Shown: positions 52,601 through 61,041 of the stretch, piece by piece
How the letters are laid out: every line of letters starts with the position of its first letter
Position numbering within the stretch: the stretch's first letter is position 1
Assembly (NCBI GenBank): GCA_016200005.1
Contig: JACQFP010000042.1
Location: 62,001-126,000 of the forward strand
Length of the DNA: 64,000 bases
DNA from: Verrucomicrobiota bacterium
GTDB taxonomy: Bacteria; Verrucomicrobiota; Verrucomicrobiia; Limisphaerales; PALSA-1396
Direction: 5' to 3'
The notes under the pieces: model-generated
The model's database searches: none
What the model saw: only the letters and a program-made list of their open reading frames with translations
Told to the model about the DNA's origin: nothing
Position numbers and translations under genes: made by a program

Positions 52601-53766
52601 AGCTTGTAAACCTGCTGCACGTCTTTTAACAGCCCATCCAGATTTTCCGTCTTGGGAAAGATCGAATCCTTCGTCGCGTACCACACAAACAGTTTTCGCG
52701 GCGCGGCCTGCGCAAGAACGTGCTGCCAATCAAACGGGATGCTCGCCACGTCCGGCAGGTAGAAACCGAGCTGCGGCATCAGCGCGGCGAGATGGGACCA
52801 GCGCTCGGGATTCGGATCGCTGCGAAACGTCGTAAAGCCGCAACTCGCGACCGCCGCCGAGATGCGCGGTTCAAACGCCGTGGCGAACAGTGTCCCGTAC
52901 GCGCCATGCGAGTGACCGATGCTGCCGATGCGTTTCGGGTCCACGGACGGCAGCGTTTCCAAATAATCAATCACTCGGCCCACGTCCCAGATCATCTTGC
53001 CCATGAATGACCACCCGGGATGTTTGCGGTAAAACGCGAGGCTGTCGTGATAGGGCTGCTTGCCCGCGGGAATCCGTTCGCCAAAACCGATCACGTCCGG
53101 CGCGATGCAGACGTAGCCGCGCTTCACCAACTCGACGGCGAAGGCCAGCTCTGGATCACCTTTTATCCCGCACGGTTCTTCTTTGCCTTGGGCGACGGTT
53201 TGATGAAGGCACAACATCGCCGGCACGCGCGACGCAGAAAGTTTTTTCGGCACGAGCAGATAGGCTGGGATCCAATCATCCGGCTCACTCCTGATCATCA
53301 CGTGTCGGCGCGTGTAGCCCTGCAATTCCTCAACGCCCAACTCGCGGACTTCGAGCGGTGGCGGCTTCAAGTTCGTTGGCGCGCCGAGAATTTGTTCGAT
53401 CGTTGAGGCGATTTGTTTGCGCCGCTCCTCCCAATCGCTGACGGTGGTGATGCGGTTGGTGCCGCTCTGGTCGCCACCAAGGAGCGGTGCCAAATCACGT
53501 CGACCGACCTGGTCAGTGCGCAAGTCCGGCTTCTGCCATGTCGTCACCTGGCGCCACTGATTCCAATCGTGGCCTTCCCAAGCGTGGAGGCGAGTGGAGC
53601 ATACCAAAGTCGCAGCCAACACGAGCGAAGTCACCCGCCTTCCGGAGTAGTGGCGTCTCGGCAGAGCGCCGCATTCTTTTCCCAAGAGCAAGTTGGCGGC
53701 GCTCTGCCGAGACGCCGCTACGGCGCCCTGAAGAAAACTCGTCAGATTGGAGATGATCGGGTGCAT
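49651..53766 (-). CDS. Esterase-heparinase II/III fusion protein
   Basis: A 1371-residue polypeptide. Residues 60-420 are an acetyl-xylan-esterase-like alpha/beta hydrolase (ERRKQIASTIEQILGAP, catalytic Ser286 in IGSIGHSHGAYG, DGPHNFPQAGREAAY with the His). Residues about 428-451 are a translated BIME. Residues 460-1371 are a heparinase II/III-like polysaccharide lyase (alpha/alpha barrel, a CxxC-type zinc pair CPSCKK ... CPRCSE near 525-555, then YGSGGIHGHADGMNLGL near 1050). The two enzymes are usually separate, so the fusion may be recent. The N-terminal segment 16-40 also comes from a BIME. The natural signal peptide start is therefore uncertain. Confidence 0.85.
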   Translation of the reverse strand: MHPIISNLTSFLQGAVAASRQSAANLLLGKECGALPRRHYSGRRVTSLVLAATLVCSTRLHAWEGHDWNQWRQVTTWQKPDLRTDQVGRRDLAPLLGGDQSGTNRITTVSDWEERRKQIASTIEQILGAPTNLKPPPLEVRELGVEELQGYTRRHVMIRSEPDDWIPAYLLVPKKLSASRVPAMLCLHQTVAQGKEEPCGIKGDPELAFAVELVKRGYVCIAPDVIGFGERIPAGKQPYHDSLAFYRKHPGWSFMGKMIWDVGRVIDYLETLPSVDPKRIGSIGHSHGAYGTLFATAFEPRISAAVASCGFTTFRSDPNPERWSHLAALMPQLGFYLPDVASIPFDWQHVLAQAAPRKLFVWYATKDSIFPKTENLDGLLKDVQQVYKLYGATNALAWQSFDGPHNFPQAGREAAYRWLDENLAPTTRSSGRESAPSAFGASQSRLTSAATAERFEARNSSSGNSSKTASAFFPVELVARARANARDYPWAADIRDSLVAAAKPWRELSDDELWNLMFGNTIRRAWQVWSDGHCPSCKKPVPMYEWAPDALNQPWKMRCPRCSELFPKNDFAKFYRSGLNENNVFDPQRADRSLLFNVEHPDASDPLHRFGVDDGEGYVADGKRWRFINAYLIFGQWKQGIVNGIRNLAAAYVATGDLAYAHKAGVLLDRVADLYPTFDFGKEGVMYEGAPRSGYVSTWHDACVEVHDLALAYDAVFDGLARDAELMKFLSAKAAKHKLANSKSSFADVQRNIEDRIFRDTLDHRPKIESNYPMTDVTMTTIHTVLGWPANRAEIMAMLDGIISKATAVDGVTGEKGIAGYSVIAPRQIAELLGRYARSDPGFIREAIRRHPRLQAMYRFHLDTWCLGQYYPRIGDTGSFAEKNPGYVGVAFSKNPGINPSAYAFLWELFEATGDKDFIRVIHGANNSSTDGLPYDLFAAAPTSFQAKVAKVIAESVAEIKLSSVNKTEWGLAILRSGEGTNARAAWLDYGSGGIHGHADGMNLGLFAMGLDLLPDFGYPPVQYGGWSAPRAVWYTQTAAHNTVAVDGQNTKPGTGKTTLWFDGNQFRAVRASGPKLIGGRQYERTVALVDISEKVSYLIDVFRVAGGGEHTRFLHGHFGQVSTQGLSLAPVEQTRYGQVMRNFKRDTKPSEGWSVDWKIEDHLKYLPPSSDVHLCHTDLTRGAEVELAEAWVAVGLYGGTADAWIPSLLVRLGAEQAPLQSTFIGVLEPYETKAHLAAIRRLELHDAQGKPRSDSEVAVGIQLADGRRDVFLSRNVEGQSASGETLLVEKQSGVQFDGDLCLIRFNAARQPQHVLFCKGKSLQVGSLVIRAKNNQTSFEIDLANRNAPIASGPANEVDLIELAGAKLWPR
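52415..52484. repeat. 70-bp BIME-like element at the domain junction
   Basis: GTAG (52415) and CTAC (52484) ends. The inner hairpins are AGCCGAC-gtga-GTCGGCT and the inverted AGCGGAC-tcac-GTCCGCT. It is in frame inside the 49651-53766 gene and encodes a Ser/Arg/Ala-rich linker. It has the same length and arms as 58385-58454, with a different loop. Confidence 0.88.
53647..53721. repeat. 75-bp BIME-like element in the N-terminal coding region
   Basis: GTAG (53647) and CTAC (53721) ends. Arms of about 26 bases (TGGCGTCTCGGCAGAGCGCC and complement) flank a 20-base loop. It lies in frame ahead of the esterase signal region. Confidence 0.85.
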
Positions 53767-53787
53767 TCGTGGTCTTCCGGCAGCCGA

Positions 53788-54924
53788 CTACTTGCTGGCA
53801 GGCTTGCCTGACGCCGCCGGCGGCAGACTCAGATACGCAATCCCCAGCGGCACTGCCGTGGTCTCGCGATCCAATCCTGAGCTGCGACTGAATGCGATCA
53901 GGCGTTCTCGAACCGCAGGAAAATATCTGCCCAACCGTCCCCATTTCAGCACGGCGGAAGAGTATTTGTTGAATTTGTCCCCGCCGCCCACGGTGTCGCT
54001 GATGCGGTCGTCCGCCAGCATCACACGCTTGAACAACGTCTTCTCCAGACGCGCAAGATCGTCGCGCGTGAACACGATCTCGTGCTCGAAACACAGCACC
54101 ACGAAGTCCACGTTGATAGTCGCGTGCGAGATGTCCTCAAAACTGTCTCCGGCGCCGTCGAGCGGCGGCCAATCGGCCCAGACGTACGAGCCGTCGTCCA
54201 TCGGCCGCAGACGATTCTTCAGAAACCGCGCGAGCCGGGTCACTCGCTCGCGATGCTTCGGCGTCTTCGTTGCGTCGTCAATCGCCAGCCACGCCCGGGC
54301 GAGCGCGTTCTGCATGTTCAAGGGCAGATGTTTTTTGAGGTACGGACAATAGACGTAACCTTCGTCCGCTCCCGGGCCTTCGCGAAACTCGCCGTCATGC
54401 GCGGCCACGGCTTCTTCCGCGATTTGCAGCAACCGGTTCGCGTCCTTGCTCCAGAGCGTTTTCAAAGACGCCTCGCTCCGGATCACCGCCGCAAACCGTG
54501 CCATCGGCGCCACAATCATTCCGGTGTGAACCGCCCAGACGTAACGCGTGCCCTTCGAGTAATTGGTGGAACCCCACGCGGGCAATACTTGGCCGCGGAT
54601 CTCATCGCGCGAACCGCGGCGGTCGTCGCGGGACTTCGCGATCCAGTCGGACAAATTGACGATCAGCGGGACGTACTTCGCGTCGCGCGTGGCGTCGAGC
54701 ATCTCGACCAGCGCCGAGAGTTGATAGCTTTCTCCCCAGGCGATTTCGCCGCCTTGGTCCGTGGCCGGTTTGCGAACCGCCCGTTCCACCGCGGGAATGA
54801 TGATGCGGTCGAATCGTTCCGCCAGTTGGGCACCTTCGCCGCCGGCTGCGGCCCCCACCACCCGGCCGCCGGTCAAAATCGCGAAAGCAAGGAGCATGAA
54901 CGTGAATCTTTCGCGAAATGGCAT
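53788..54924 (-). CDS. Secreted alpha/alpha-barrel-like protein of unknown function
   Basis: A 378-residue protein with a signal peptide (RFTFMLLAFAILTGGRVVGA). The rest is largely alpha-helical, with repeated aromatic/acidic motifs (GESYQLSALVEMLDATRD near 62, GTRYVWAVHTGMIVAPMARF near 128, YVYCPYLKKHLPLNMQNALA near 190) spaced like a toroid of the glycosidase/epimerase type. No catalytic pair can be chosen. It lies 21 bp upstream of the esterase-heparinase gene on the same strand and 58 bp after DUF1552, so it probably belongs to the same polysaccharide cluster. ATG at 54922-54924 gives the signal peptide. Confidence 0.7.
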   Translation of the reverse strand: MPFRERFTFMLLAFAILTGGRVVGAAAGGEGAQLAERFDRIIIPAVERAVRKPATDQGGEIAWGESYQLSALVEMLDATRDAKYVPLIVNLSDWIAKSRDDRRGSRDEIRGQVLPAWGSTNYSKGTRYVWAVHTGMIVAPMARFAAVIRSEASLKTLWSKDANRLLQIAEEAVAAHDGEFREGPGADEGYVYCPYLKKHLPLNMQNALARAWLAIDDATKTPKHRERVTRLARFLKNRLRPMDDGSYVWADWPPLDGAGDSFEDISHATINVDFVVLCFEHEIVFTRDDLARLEKTLFKRVMLADDRISDTVGGGDKFNKYSSAVLKWGRLGRYFPAVRERLIAFSRSSGLDRETTAVPLGIAYLSLPPAASGKPASK

Positions 54925-54982
54925 GATCACATCTTGACCAAGGTTTTTTCCAGCCAGTCGGAAAGGATGCGCCCCGCCCTGA

Positions 54983-56290
54983 CTACACGGCTTCGAGGGG
55001 TGTCGTCGCATCGCCGAACTTCGGCAGGCGCACGTCCATCTTGTCCATCATGGAAAGATAGAGTCGGCACATCTGGCGATCTGCCTTCGCTTTATAGTCC
55101 AGCACACGGCCACCCTTGATGCGTCCACCGGCGCCGCCGAGCAGGACGACAGGCAACTGCGTCGCATCGTGGCTTCCCGTCAACATGCTGGAGCAGTAAA
55201 GCAGCATCGTGTTGTCCAGCAGCGTGCGCGGGCCTTCCTGGATGGCGTCGAGTTTACGGGCGATGTAGGCGACTTGTTCGAGGAAGAATTGGTTCACCTT
55301 GAGCCAGTCGGCGGTGTCCGAGTGCGAGAGCAAGTGGTGAATCATGTAGTCCACGCCTAGGTTCGGAAAGCGCAACGAGCTGTGGTCGTTGTTCAGCTTG
55401 AGCGTGGTGATGCGCGTGGTGTCGGTCTGGAAACCGAGCACGAGGATGTCGCACATCAACTTCATGTGCTCGGCAATGTCCTGCGGAATGCCGTCGGCGG
55501 GACGCGGGATGTTCGGCGCGGTAAGGGTTGGACGCCAGCCCTGCAATTCGCCTTTCTTGCCGGCGTTTTCGATGCGCTGCTCCACGTCGCGCACGGAATC
55601 GAGATACTCGTCGAGTTTGCGCTGGTCGTTCGCGCTGATATGCAGGCGCAGGTCTTTCGCGTCGGTTAGGACGGCGTCGAGCACGCTCTTGTCGCCCTTG
55701 CTCGCCGCATCCTTGAACAGCCGGTCGAACGCAAGCGCGGGATAAATCTCCAGCGGTGTCGGTGTGGTCGGCGAACTCCACGAGATGTGCGAGCTGTAGA
55801 GCATCGAGTAATTCTTGTGGACGGACGGGTTCGACTTCTCGCAACCGAGCACGAGGCTCGGCACCTTGGTCGAGTGGCCGTAGTGCTGCGCCAGCAACTG
55901 GTCGATGCTCGTGCCCGAGCGAATCTCGCCGCCTGAGGCCAGCGGCGCGCCGGAGAGGAGGTTCCCCGTCTGCGAGCTGTGGATGTTTCCCTTCTGCGCC
56001 TCCTCGTTGTAGAGGCCGCGGACGAACAGCATCTTCTCGCGGAAATCCGTGAGTGGCGAAAGCACCTTGCCGAGTTCCATCTCCTTTCCTTCGCCCTTGG
56101 CCCACCATTCCTTCGAGTGAAAGCCGTTGCCGGAAAACAGCACCGCGAGCCGCACGGGTGCCTCGCTGGCGGGTTTGACACCGACGGGAGGCATGTCGCC
56201 CCAAACGGTGAGTGATTCCATCCACGGCAGCGCCATCGTGACGCCGACCCCGCGGAGAAATGTGCGACGCGAGAATTTGTGAGTGGTCAT
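54983..56290 (-). CDS. DUF1552 family exported protein
   Basis: A 435-residue protein with a twin-arginine-type start (HKFSRRTFLRGVGVTMALPW) and the DUF1552 core: RLAVLFSGNGFHSKEWW near 47, PSLVLGCEKSNPSV near 143, and HMKLMCDILVLGFQTDTTRI near 275. DUF1552 proteins are found almost only in Planctomycetes, Verrucomicrobia and Myxococcota. They are encoded next to a DUF1592-type cytochrome, as here (98 bp upstream). The pair is proposed to form an exported redox or polymer-processing unit; the reaction is unknown. This gene and the next are the strongest lineage signals in the window. Confidence 0.93.
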   Translation of the reverse strand: MTTHKFSRRTFLRGVGVTMALPWMESLTVWGDMPPVGVKPASEAPVRLAVLFSGNGFHSKEWWAKGEGKEMELGKVLSPLTDFREKMLFVRGLYNEEAQKGNIHSSQTGNLLSGAPLASGGEIRSGTSIDQLLAQHYGHSTKVPSLVLGCEKSNPSVHKNYSMLYSSHISWSSPTTPTPLEIYPALAFDRLFKDAASKGDKSVLDAVLTDAKDLRLHISANDQRKLDEYLDSVRDVEQRIENAGKKGELQGWRPTLTAPNIPRPADGIPQDIAEHMKLMCDILVLGFQTDTTRITTLKLNNDHSSLRFPNLGVDYMIHHLLSHSDTADWLKVNQFFLEQVAYIARKLDAIQEGPRTLLDNTMLLYCSSMLTGSHDATQLPVVLLGGAGGRIKGGRVLDYKAKADRQMCRLYLSMMDKMDVRLPKFGDATTPLEAV

Positions 56291-56388
56291 AGTCTGCTTA
56301 TGGTTCAGGCTTCACACTAGCGGAACTGCTCGGGACACGCAAGGCACGAAATCGAGCGGGTCTTTTGACTTGTGTTGGTGCGTCATGG

Positions 56389-59300
56389 TTATTCCTCGAG
56401 CGCCATTTCCTTGCCGCGTATTTCACGGAATTGCTTGCTTCGCACAATCGTCTCGATGGCGGCGGTGACGCGGTAGTCGTTTGACTTGAGCCGCGCGCTC
56501 ATCTCCGAAATCAACGGGCCGTCGGAAAGTTGCACGCCGCGACCCAGCGAATAACCGAGCAGTTTCCGGCAAAACTGTTTTACAAATGCGTCCCGGCGTT
56601 TCGTCAGCAGGTAATGGCGCAGACCGTCGAGGCCGTCGAACTCGGCGCCGTCCATCGTTTTCGCGTGCGTGTCGATTAAACGGTCACCAAGGTCGCGCTC
56701 GCGGCGGCGGCCGATGGCGTCGAAGCCTTCCAACGAATATCCGTAAGCGTCGATGCGCCGGTGGCAACCGTAGCACATCGGGTCGCTGGTGTGTTTCTCG
56801 GTCAGTTGCCGCACGGTGAGTGTCTCGGTGGCCTCATCTTCGGGCAAACGTGGCACGTCCTTTGGCGGGCGCGGCAGTTTTTCGCCCAGCAATACTTCGC
56901 ACAGCCAGTTGCCGCGCAGGATCGGACTGGTGCGCGAAGCCCCGGATTGTTTCGCGAGCGTCGTGGCTTGGGCAAGGATGCCGCCGCGTCCGAACTTTTT
57001 CACGCCATCCACGCGACGCCAGCCGTCCGGTTGGAATTCAACCTTCAGGTTGGCAGGCGAGAATTCAGATTGTTCCGGCAAGCTAAAGCTTGAACTCCAA
57101 CTGATGCCGTAATGCTTCGCCAGGTCTTCGTTCAGAAACGTGTAGTCGGCATCGAGGATGTTGAGCACGGAACCGTCATGTTGGAAGAAATCGGTGAAGA
57201 AGCGGATCGTTTCCTCATACATCGCGCCACGCAGAGCGGTGAAGGTCGGGAAATGCCGCTCGCTCTTCTCGCTCAATTCGTCAAAGTCATAAATGTGCAG
57301 CCAGGCGCAGGCGAACTCGGTGGCGAGGCGGCGCACGCGCGGGTCTCCGAGCATCCGGCGCATTTGCGCGGCGAGCACTTTGGGATCGCGCAGCTTGCCA
57401 CTGGCAGCAACAGCCCGCAGTTCGGCGTCCGGAGCAGACGACCAGAGGAAGTAACTCAGGCGCGTCGCGAGTTCCCAATCATTCACCGGCCCCGGCTTGT
57501 TGCCCGGCCCCGGTTTCTCGGCCCGATAGAGAAACGCCGGTGATACCAACACGCGAGCGAGAGTCAGTCGGATGGCCTGGCCGTGGGGAATCTCCTCGGC
57601 GCGCAGCTTGCGATACAACCCGCGCAACTCGTCCTTCTCGGCGTCGCTGAACGGACGGCGATAGGCGCCATCGGCAAACTTCAACACTGCGTCGAGATGC
57701 TGCGGCTGCGTGTCCACGAGCAGTTTCTTGAATTCTTCCGCCCGTTGCTTGATGGGCTGGCGTAACGGCTCGAAGGCGCTTGGGTCGGCATCCTGCGTGG
57801 CGTATTGCCAGAGTTGCTCGAAGGCATCGACGAGCTTCAGCGCGTCGTGGCTGACGTAGTGCAACTCCGCCCAGAGCCGGTCCAGTTCGGCGGCTTGCGC
57901 ATCGTCGAGCATCAACCGGCGGAGATGTTCATCCTCCCGGTAGAACAGGGTGAGGGTCACGACCTCATCGACGGGCACGATCTTCGTGTAGCAGAGCGCC
58001 GCGGGAAACACCTGGCGAAACTCGTCGAGTGCGGCTTCGATGCGTTTCCGCGTCGCGCTGCCGTCCGTCACGAGAACGGGTGAGTCAGAGACCGCAGGAC
58101 GTTCACCATCGGACCAGGTGCTTTTGCCGCCTTGCTCTTTGACTCCCCCCGCTGCCAGGCCCGGAGTGGCGGAGGGTTTTGTCGTAAGCACCTGCATCTG
58201 CACGCTTCCCTCCGCGCCGGTTTCGCGGTGCAGCGTGCCCGTGGCCAGGAATTCGCAACCTTCTACAAAGTCGGCGGGCAGTCGCACTTCGACAACCGAC
58301 GGTGCCTGCACACAAAGGCTGGAGGGGCTTAGCGCGGCGCCGTTGGGATGCTTGCCGAAGAGCGCGGGGTCGAGACCCCATTCCGTGGCAGCCGACGTGA
58401 GTCGGCTCTGATTTTCTTTGGAGGAAGTTTGAGCGGACTCACGTCCGCTGCTACGGAGGATGGAAGAAAGTAACGGCCCGTTCAACGAAGTAAGCTGCCG
58501 GTAAAGCGCGGCATCAGGCGCATCCTTCGCGAGTCCCGCCGCGCCGTTGAGCAACAGACGCTGGACTTCCTCAGCGAGTCGATGCTTTTCCTCGGCGCTC
58601 CCGCTGGATTGCCACTTCGCGAGCAGAGAACCCGCGGGCAGAACGGACTCAGGCCCGCCGCCGTTATCAGGCTCGTTATAAAAATGCCAGACGCCAGCGT
58701 TGCCGAAACTGTCGGCATGAGGATTGCCCGCCAGAATGTTTGGAGAAACTTCGCGCGAGAGATTCCATTCGTGCTGGCCGTCGCTCAGATTGAATTCGAC
58801 CGCGGTGAGGTCGCACGAATGATTGCCATCACGTGGCCCGATGGCCAAGGACATCACATCGCCCGGTTGCACCGCGAGATTCTCGAAGGGACCAAATTTC
58901 ACCTCCTTTGCGCCTTGGGACTTGCCGGCGGCAAGCCGCTGCCGCGAATTGCCGCGGCGCAATTCCAGAAACCACTCGATGCCGTTGCCACACTCGGGAT
59001 GCGCGTGCTGCACGGTGCCCTCGACCCGCAGCGTGGCCGCCACGGGACTGCGCCAGCCAACGACGACGCGCAACTTGGGCGACGGATGGACCGCCACGCC
59101 GTGCGGTTTCATGTTTCCCGGCACGCGCACATGCTGGTCGGAAGAGTTGGCGATGACGCTCAACGCATCGGCGCCCGCCCAGCCCTTGATAAAATCATAA
59201 CTTTGCAGGCTTTCCATTTTTTGAGTCATGTGCGATTCAATCCGCGCCTGCCCCGAACCGATGCCCAGGTAATCCAACCATGCCGCGAGCACTGCCACCT

Positions 59301-60696
59301 CGACGCCGTGCTTCTGCGCAAGTTGCTCCACTGCGGTTTTTTCGGGTGCTGCGCCCGCCTCGGCCGCTGCTTCCAGGCATTTCGCCGCACTGGAGAAAAC
59401 GCGTTCGCGATGGGTCGTGAGGGCGCTGATGGCCGCCCGAACATCCCGCAACGAAAGGTCCGGCCGCCCCGGAGCGACCAGGCGCGGATTCTCCCAGACG
59501 GCGAAGTCATTTTCGTTCCCGTCACCGGCATCCGAGGTTGCAAGATAAAGTGTGATGTCGTTTCCGTTCGTGGGCGCTGGCAGCTTGAGTCGCAGTTCAC
59601 GTTCGTTCGCCAGCGGCGTCACCGGCAACTGCCACGCCTTCGGGCCATCGCGTTTGCCGATGTGCCCGACCGTGGTGAAACGCCACAATGCCTTCTGCCA
59701 TTGCACGATGTTGGCGGCGATCGCCGCGGCATCACCGGGTTTTGCGGTCCGCCACTGCGCTCGAACCAGATCAAGCACGAGCGAAGGGTTCGCACCGTTC
59801 AGCGTCGTCCACAGCGTGCCAAGATACTTTGCATTCAGCCTGTGTTCGCGCGCCACTCCGGCAATGGTTTTTTTCCCGGACTTGAGCGCGTCGCGCTCCG
59901 AAAGCGTCGCTGTAAGATACTTTTCCAATGGCAAGACGCCGCCGTCCTTGGTGTCGAACTTGATCCCCTGCAAATTCACCGCCGTTCCCCCGCCGTTATC
60001 GGCGAACTGACCGTAGAACGCGCGAATCGCAGCAAGTTTTTCTTCCGTCCAATCGCGCTGTGATGTGTGGGGGGAGAACCGCAGGCCATCGGGCAACAAC
60101 ACCGCGTGGCTGGCAATGTCCTTGGCTGCGTCGAGATACTTCGTGACGAGCGCCGGCGACATGACGAGCGAGTTGCCGACGTTCATGAAACCCTCGCCCG
60201 AAGCCGAATCCACCGGGAACTCCCGCGCCGGATCAAGGGACGCAACGCCGGTCAGATCGCGGATAGTGTATTTGTATTCAGCATTGGAGAGTCGGCGAAG
60301 GACGACGGGACCGGGGTCGCCCGCGCGGGCCCTGGCGGCTTGGTCGAGCGCGCTGTTGACCCAGCCGAGCAAGCGGTCGCGCTCGGGCGCGGTAGGTTGG
60401 GGCTTTTCCTTGGGCGGCATCTCGCCGAGTGAAAGCTGTTCGACCACGCGCTGCCAGGCGCTCGGGTGCCGGAGCACTTCATCGAGCGAAGTGAACCGCT
60501 CCAGGTTAAGGTCGCCCTTATGTTTCTCGGCTGAGTGGCAACCGAGGCAATACTGTTTGAGAACAGGGTGAATTTGTTTCGAGAATTCCCTTTCAAGCGA
60601 CCGCAGGCCCGGCCTGCTCGCGGCAGGCAGAGTAAGGCTCGCCAGGAAGAACACTCCGGCGGCAAATGAAAAAAACAAAAGTCCGTGCAACCGCAT
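56389..60696 (-). CDS. Giant DUF1592/DUF1588/DUF1585 family cytochrome protein
   Basis: A 1435-residue exported protein. The signal peptide is at 5-28. An N-terminal PSD1-like heme domain has C50-LG-CH, followed by DUF1587-type residues (LRRLSNAEYKYTIRDLTGV near 140) and a long central region of carbohydrate-binding and low-complexity sequence (about 400-880). The C-terminal DUF1592/DUF1588/DUF1585 blocks begin near 965. A second heme-like C-YG-CH lies near 1315 (CYGCHRRIDAYGYSLEGFDA). Residues about 747-770 are a translated BIME. The ATG at 60694-60696 is preferred over a GTG 24 bases upstream. The central region is longer than in most relatives. Confidence 0.9.
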   Translation of the reverse strand: MRLHGLLFFSFAAGVFFLASLTLPAASRPGLRSLEREFSKQIHPVLKQYCLGCHSAEKHKGDLNLERFTSLDEVLRHPSAWQRVVEQLSLGEMPPKEKPQPTAPERDRLLGWVNSALDQAARARAGDPGPVVLRRLSNAEYKYTIRDLTGVASLDPAREFPVDSASGEGFMNVGNSLVMSPALVTKYLDAAKDIASHAVLLPDGLRFSPHTSQRDWTEEKLAAIRAFYGQFADNGGGTAVNLQGIKFDTKDGGVLPLEKYLTATLSERDALKSGKKTIAGVAREHRLNAKYLGTLWTTLNGANPSLVLDLVRAQWRTAKPGDAAAIAANIVQWQKALWRFTTVGHIGKRDGPKAWQLPVTPLANERELRLKLPAPTNGNDITLYLATSDAGDGNENDFAVWENPRLVAPGRPDLSLRDVRAAISALTTHRERVFSSAAKCLEAAAEAGAAPEKTAVEQLAQKHGVEVAVLAAWLDYLGIGSGQARIESHMTQKMESLQSYDFIKGWAGADALSVIANSSDQHVRVPGNMKPHGVAVHPSPKLRVVVGWRSPVAATLRVEGTVQHAHPECGNGIEWFLELRRGNSRQRLAAGKSQGAKEVKFGPFENLAVQPGDVMSLAIGPRDGNHSCDLTAVEFNLSDGQHEWNLSREVSPNILAGNPHADSFGNAGVWHFYNEPDNGGGPESVLPAGSLLAKWQSSGSAEEKHRLAEEVQRLLLNGAAGLAKDAPDAALYRQLTSLNGPLLSSILRSSGRESAQTSSKENQSRLTSAATEWGLDPALFGKHPNGAALSPSSLCVQAPSVVEVRLPADFVEGCEFLATGTLHRETGAEGSVQMQVLTTKPSATPGLAAGGVKEQGGKSTWSDGERPAVSDSPVLVTDGSATRKRIEAALDEFRQVFPAALCYTKIVPVDEVVTLTLFYREDEHLRRLMLDDAQAAELDRLWAELHYVSHDALKLVDAFEQLWQYATQDADPSAFEPLRQPIKQRAEEFKKLLVDTQPQHLDAVLKFADGAYRRPFSDAEKDELRGLYRKLRAEEIPHGQAIRLTLARVLVSPAFLYRAEKPGPGNKPGPVNDWELATRLSYFLWSSAPDAELRAVAASGKLRDPKVLAAQMRRMLGDPRVRRLATEFACAWLHIYDFDELSEKSERHFPTFTALRGAMYEETIRFFTDFFQHDGSVLNILDADYTFLNEDLAKHYGISWSSSFSLPEQSEFSPANLKVEFQPDGWRRVDGVKKFGRGGILAQATTLAKQSGASRTSPILRGNWLCEVLLGEKLPRPPKDVPRLPEDEATETLTVRQLTEKHTSDPMCYGCHRRIDAYGYSLEGFDAIGRRRERDLGDRLIDTHAKTMDGAEFDGLDGLRHYLLTKRRDAFVKQFCRKLLGYSLGRGVQLSDGPLISEMSARLKSNDYRVTAAIETIVRSKQFREIRGKEMALEE
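58385..58454. repeat. 70-bp BIME-like element inside the cytochrome gene
   Basis: It starts GTGG (58385, a one-base variant of GTAG) and ends CTAC (58454). The arms match 52415-52484 almost base for base while the 22-base loop differs. In frame, it encodes a Ser/Arg/Ala-rich segment. Confidence 0.88.
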
Positions 60697-61041
60697 AAAA
60701 TCGTCAACCAATGATGTCACGAATCATATTGGCCACGACGACGACGGTCAACCGGCAACACGCGGTGGAAGTCGCCAGTTGAGGGCGGCCACGGCAAGGC
60801 TGGCGCGCCTGCACAACTCCGCAACGACAAGTGGCATAAGGCCAAGCTCGTCCCTCTTCCTCGTCACGAACGCATCTCGTCTTGTGTGGGGTGTGGCTAA
60901 GGTCCGGTTCGCCGACACGGCTTCGCCACCCTGTCATCTGACTCTGAGCGAACGCGCTGCCTGTCGCCGCGCAATAAAAGGCAAGAGAAAGCCAATTTCG
61001 GGGCAGCGCAGACCTCCAATCCGAGAGCATGGTTACGTTCA
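60697..61041. other. Divergent intergenic region, 345 bp
   Basis: It lies between the divergent cytochrome and Crp/Fnr genes. I see no coding sequence with family features and no repeat of the classes described above. A Crp/Fnr-type palindrome would be expected in here, but I could not pick out a convincing TGTGA-N6-TCACA or TTGAT-N4-ATCAA. Confidence 0.4.
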
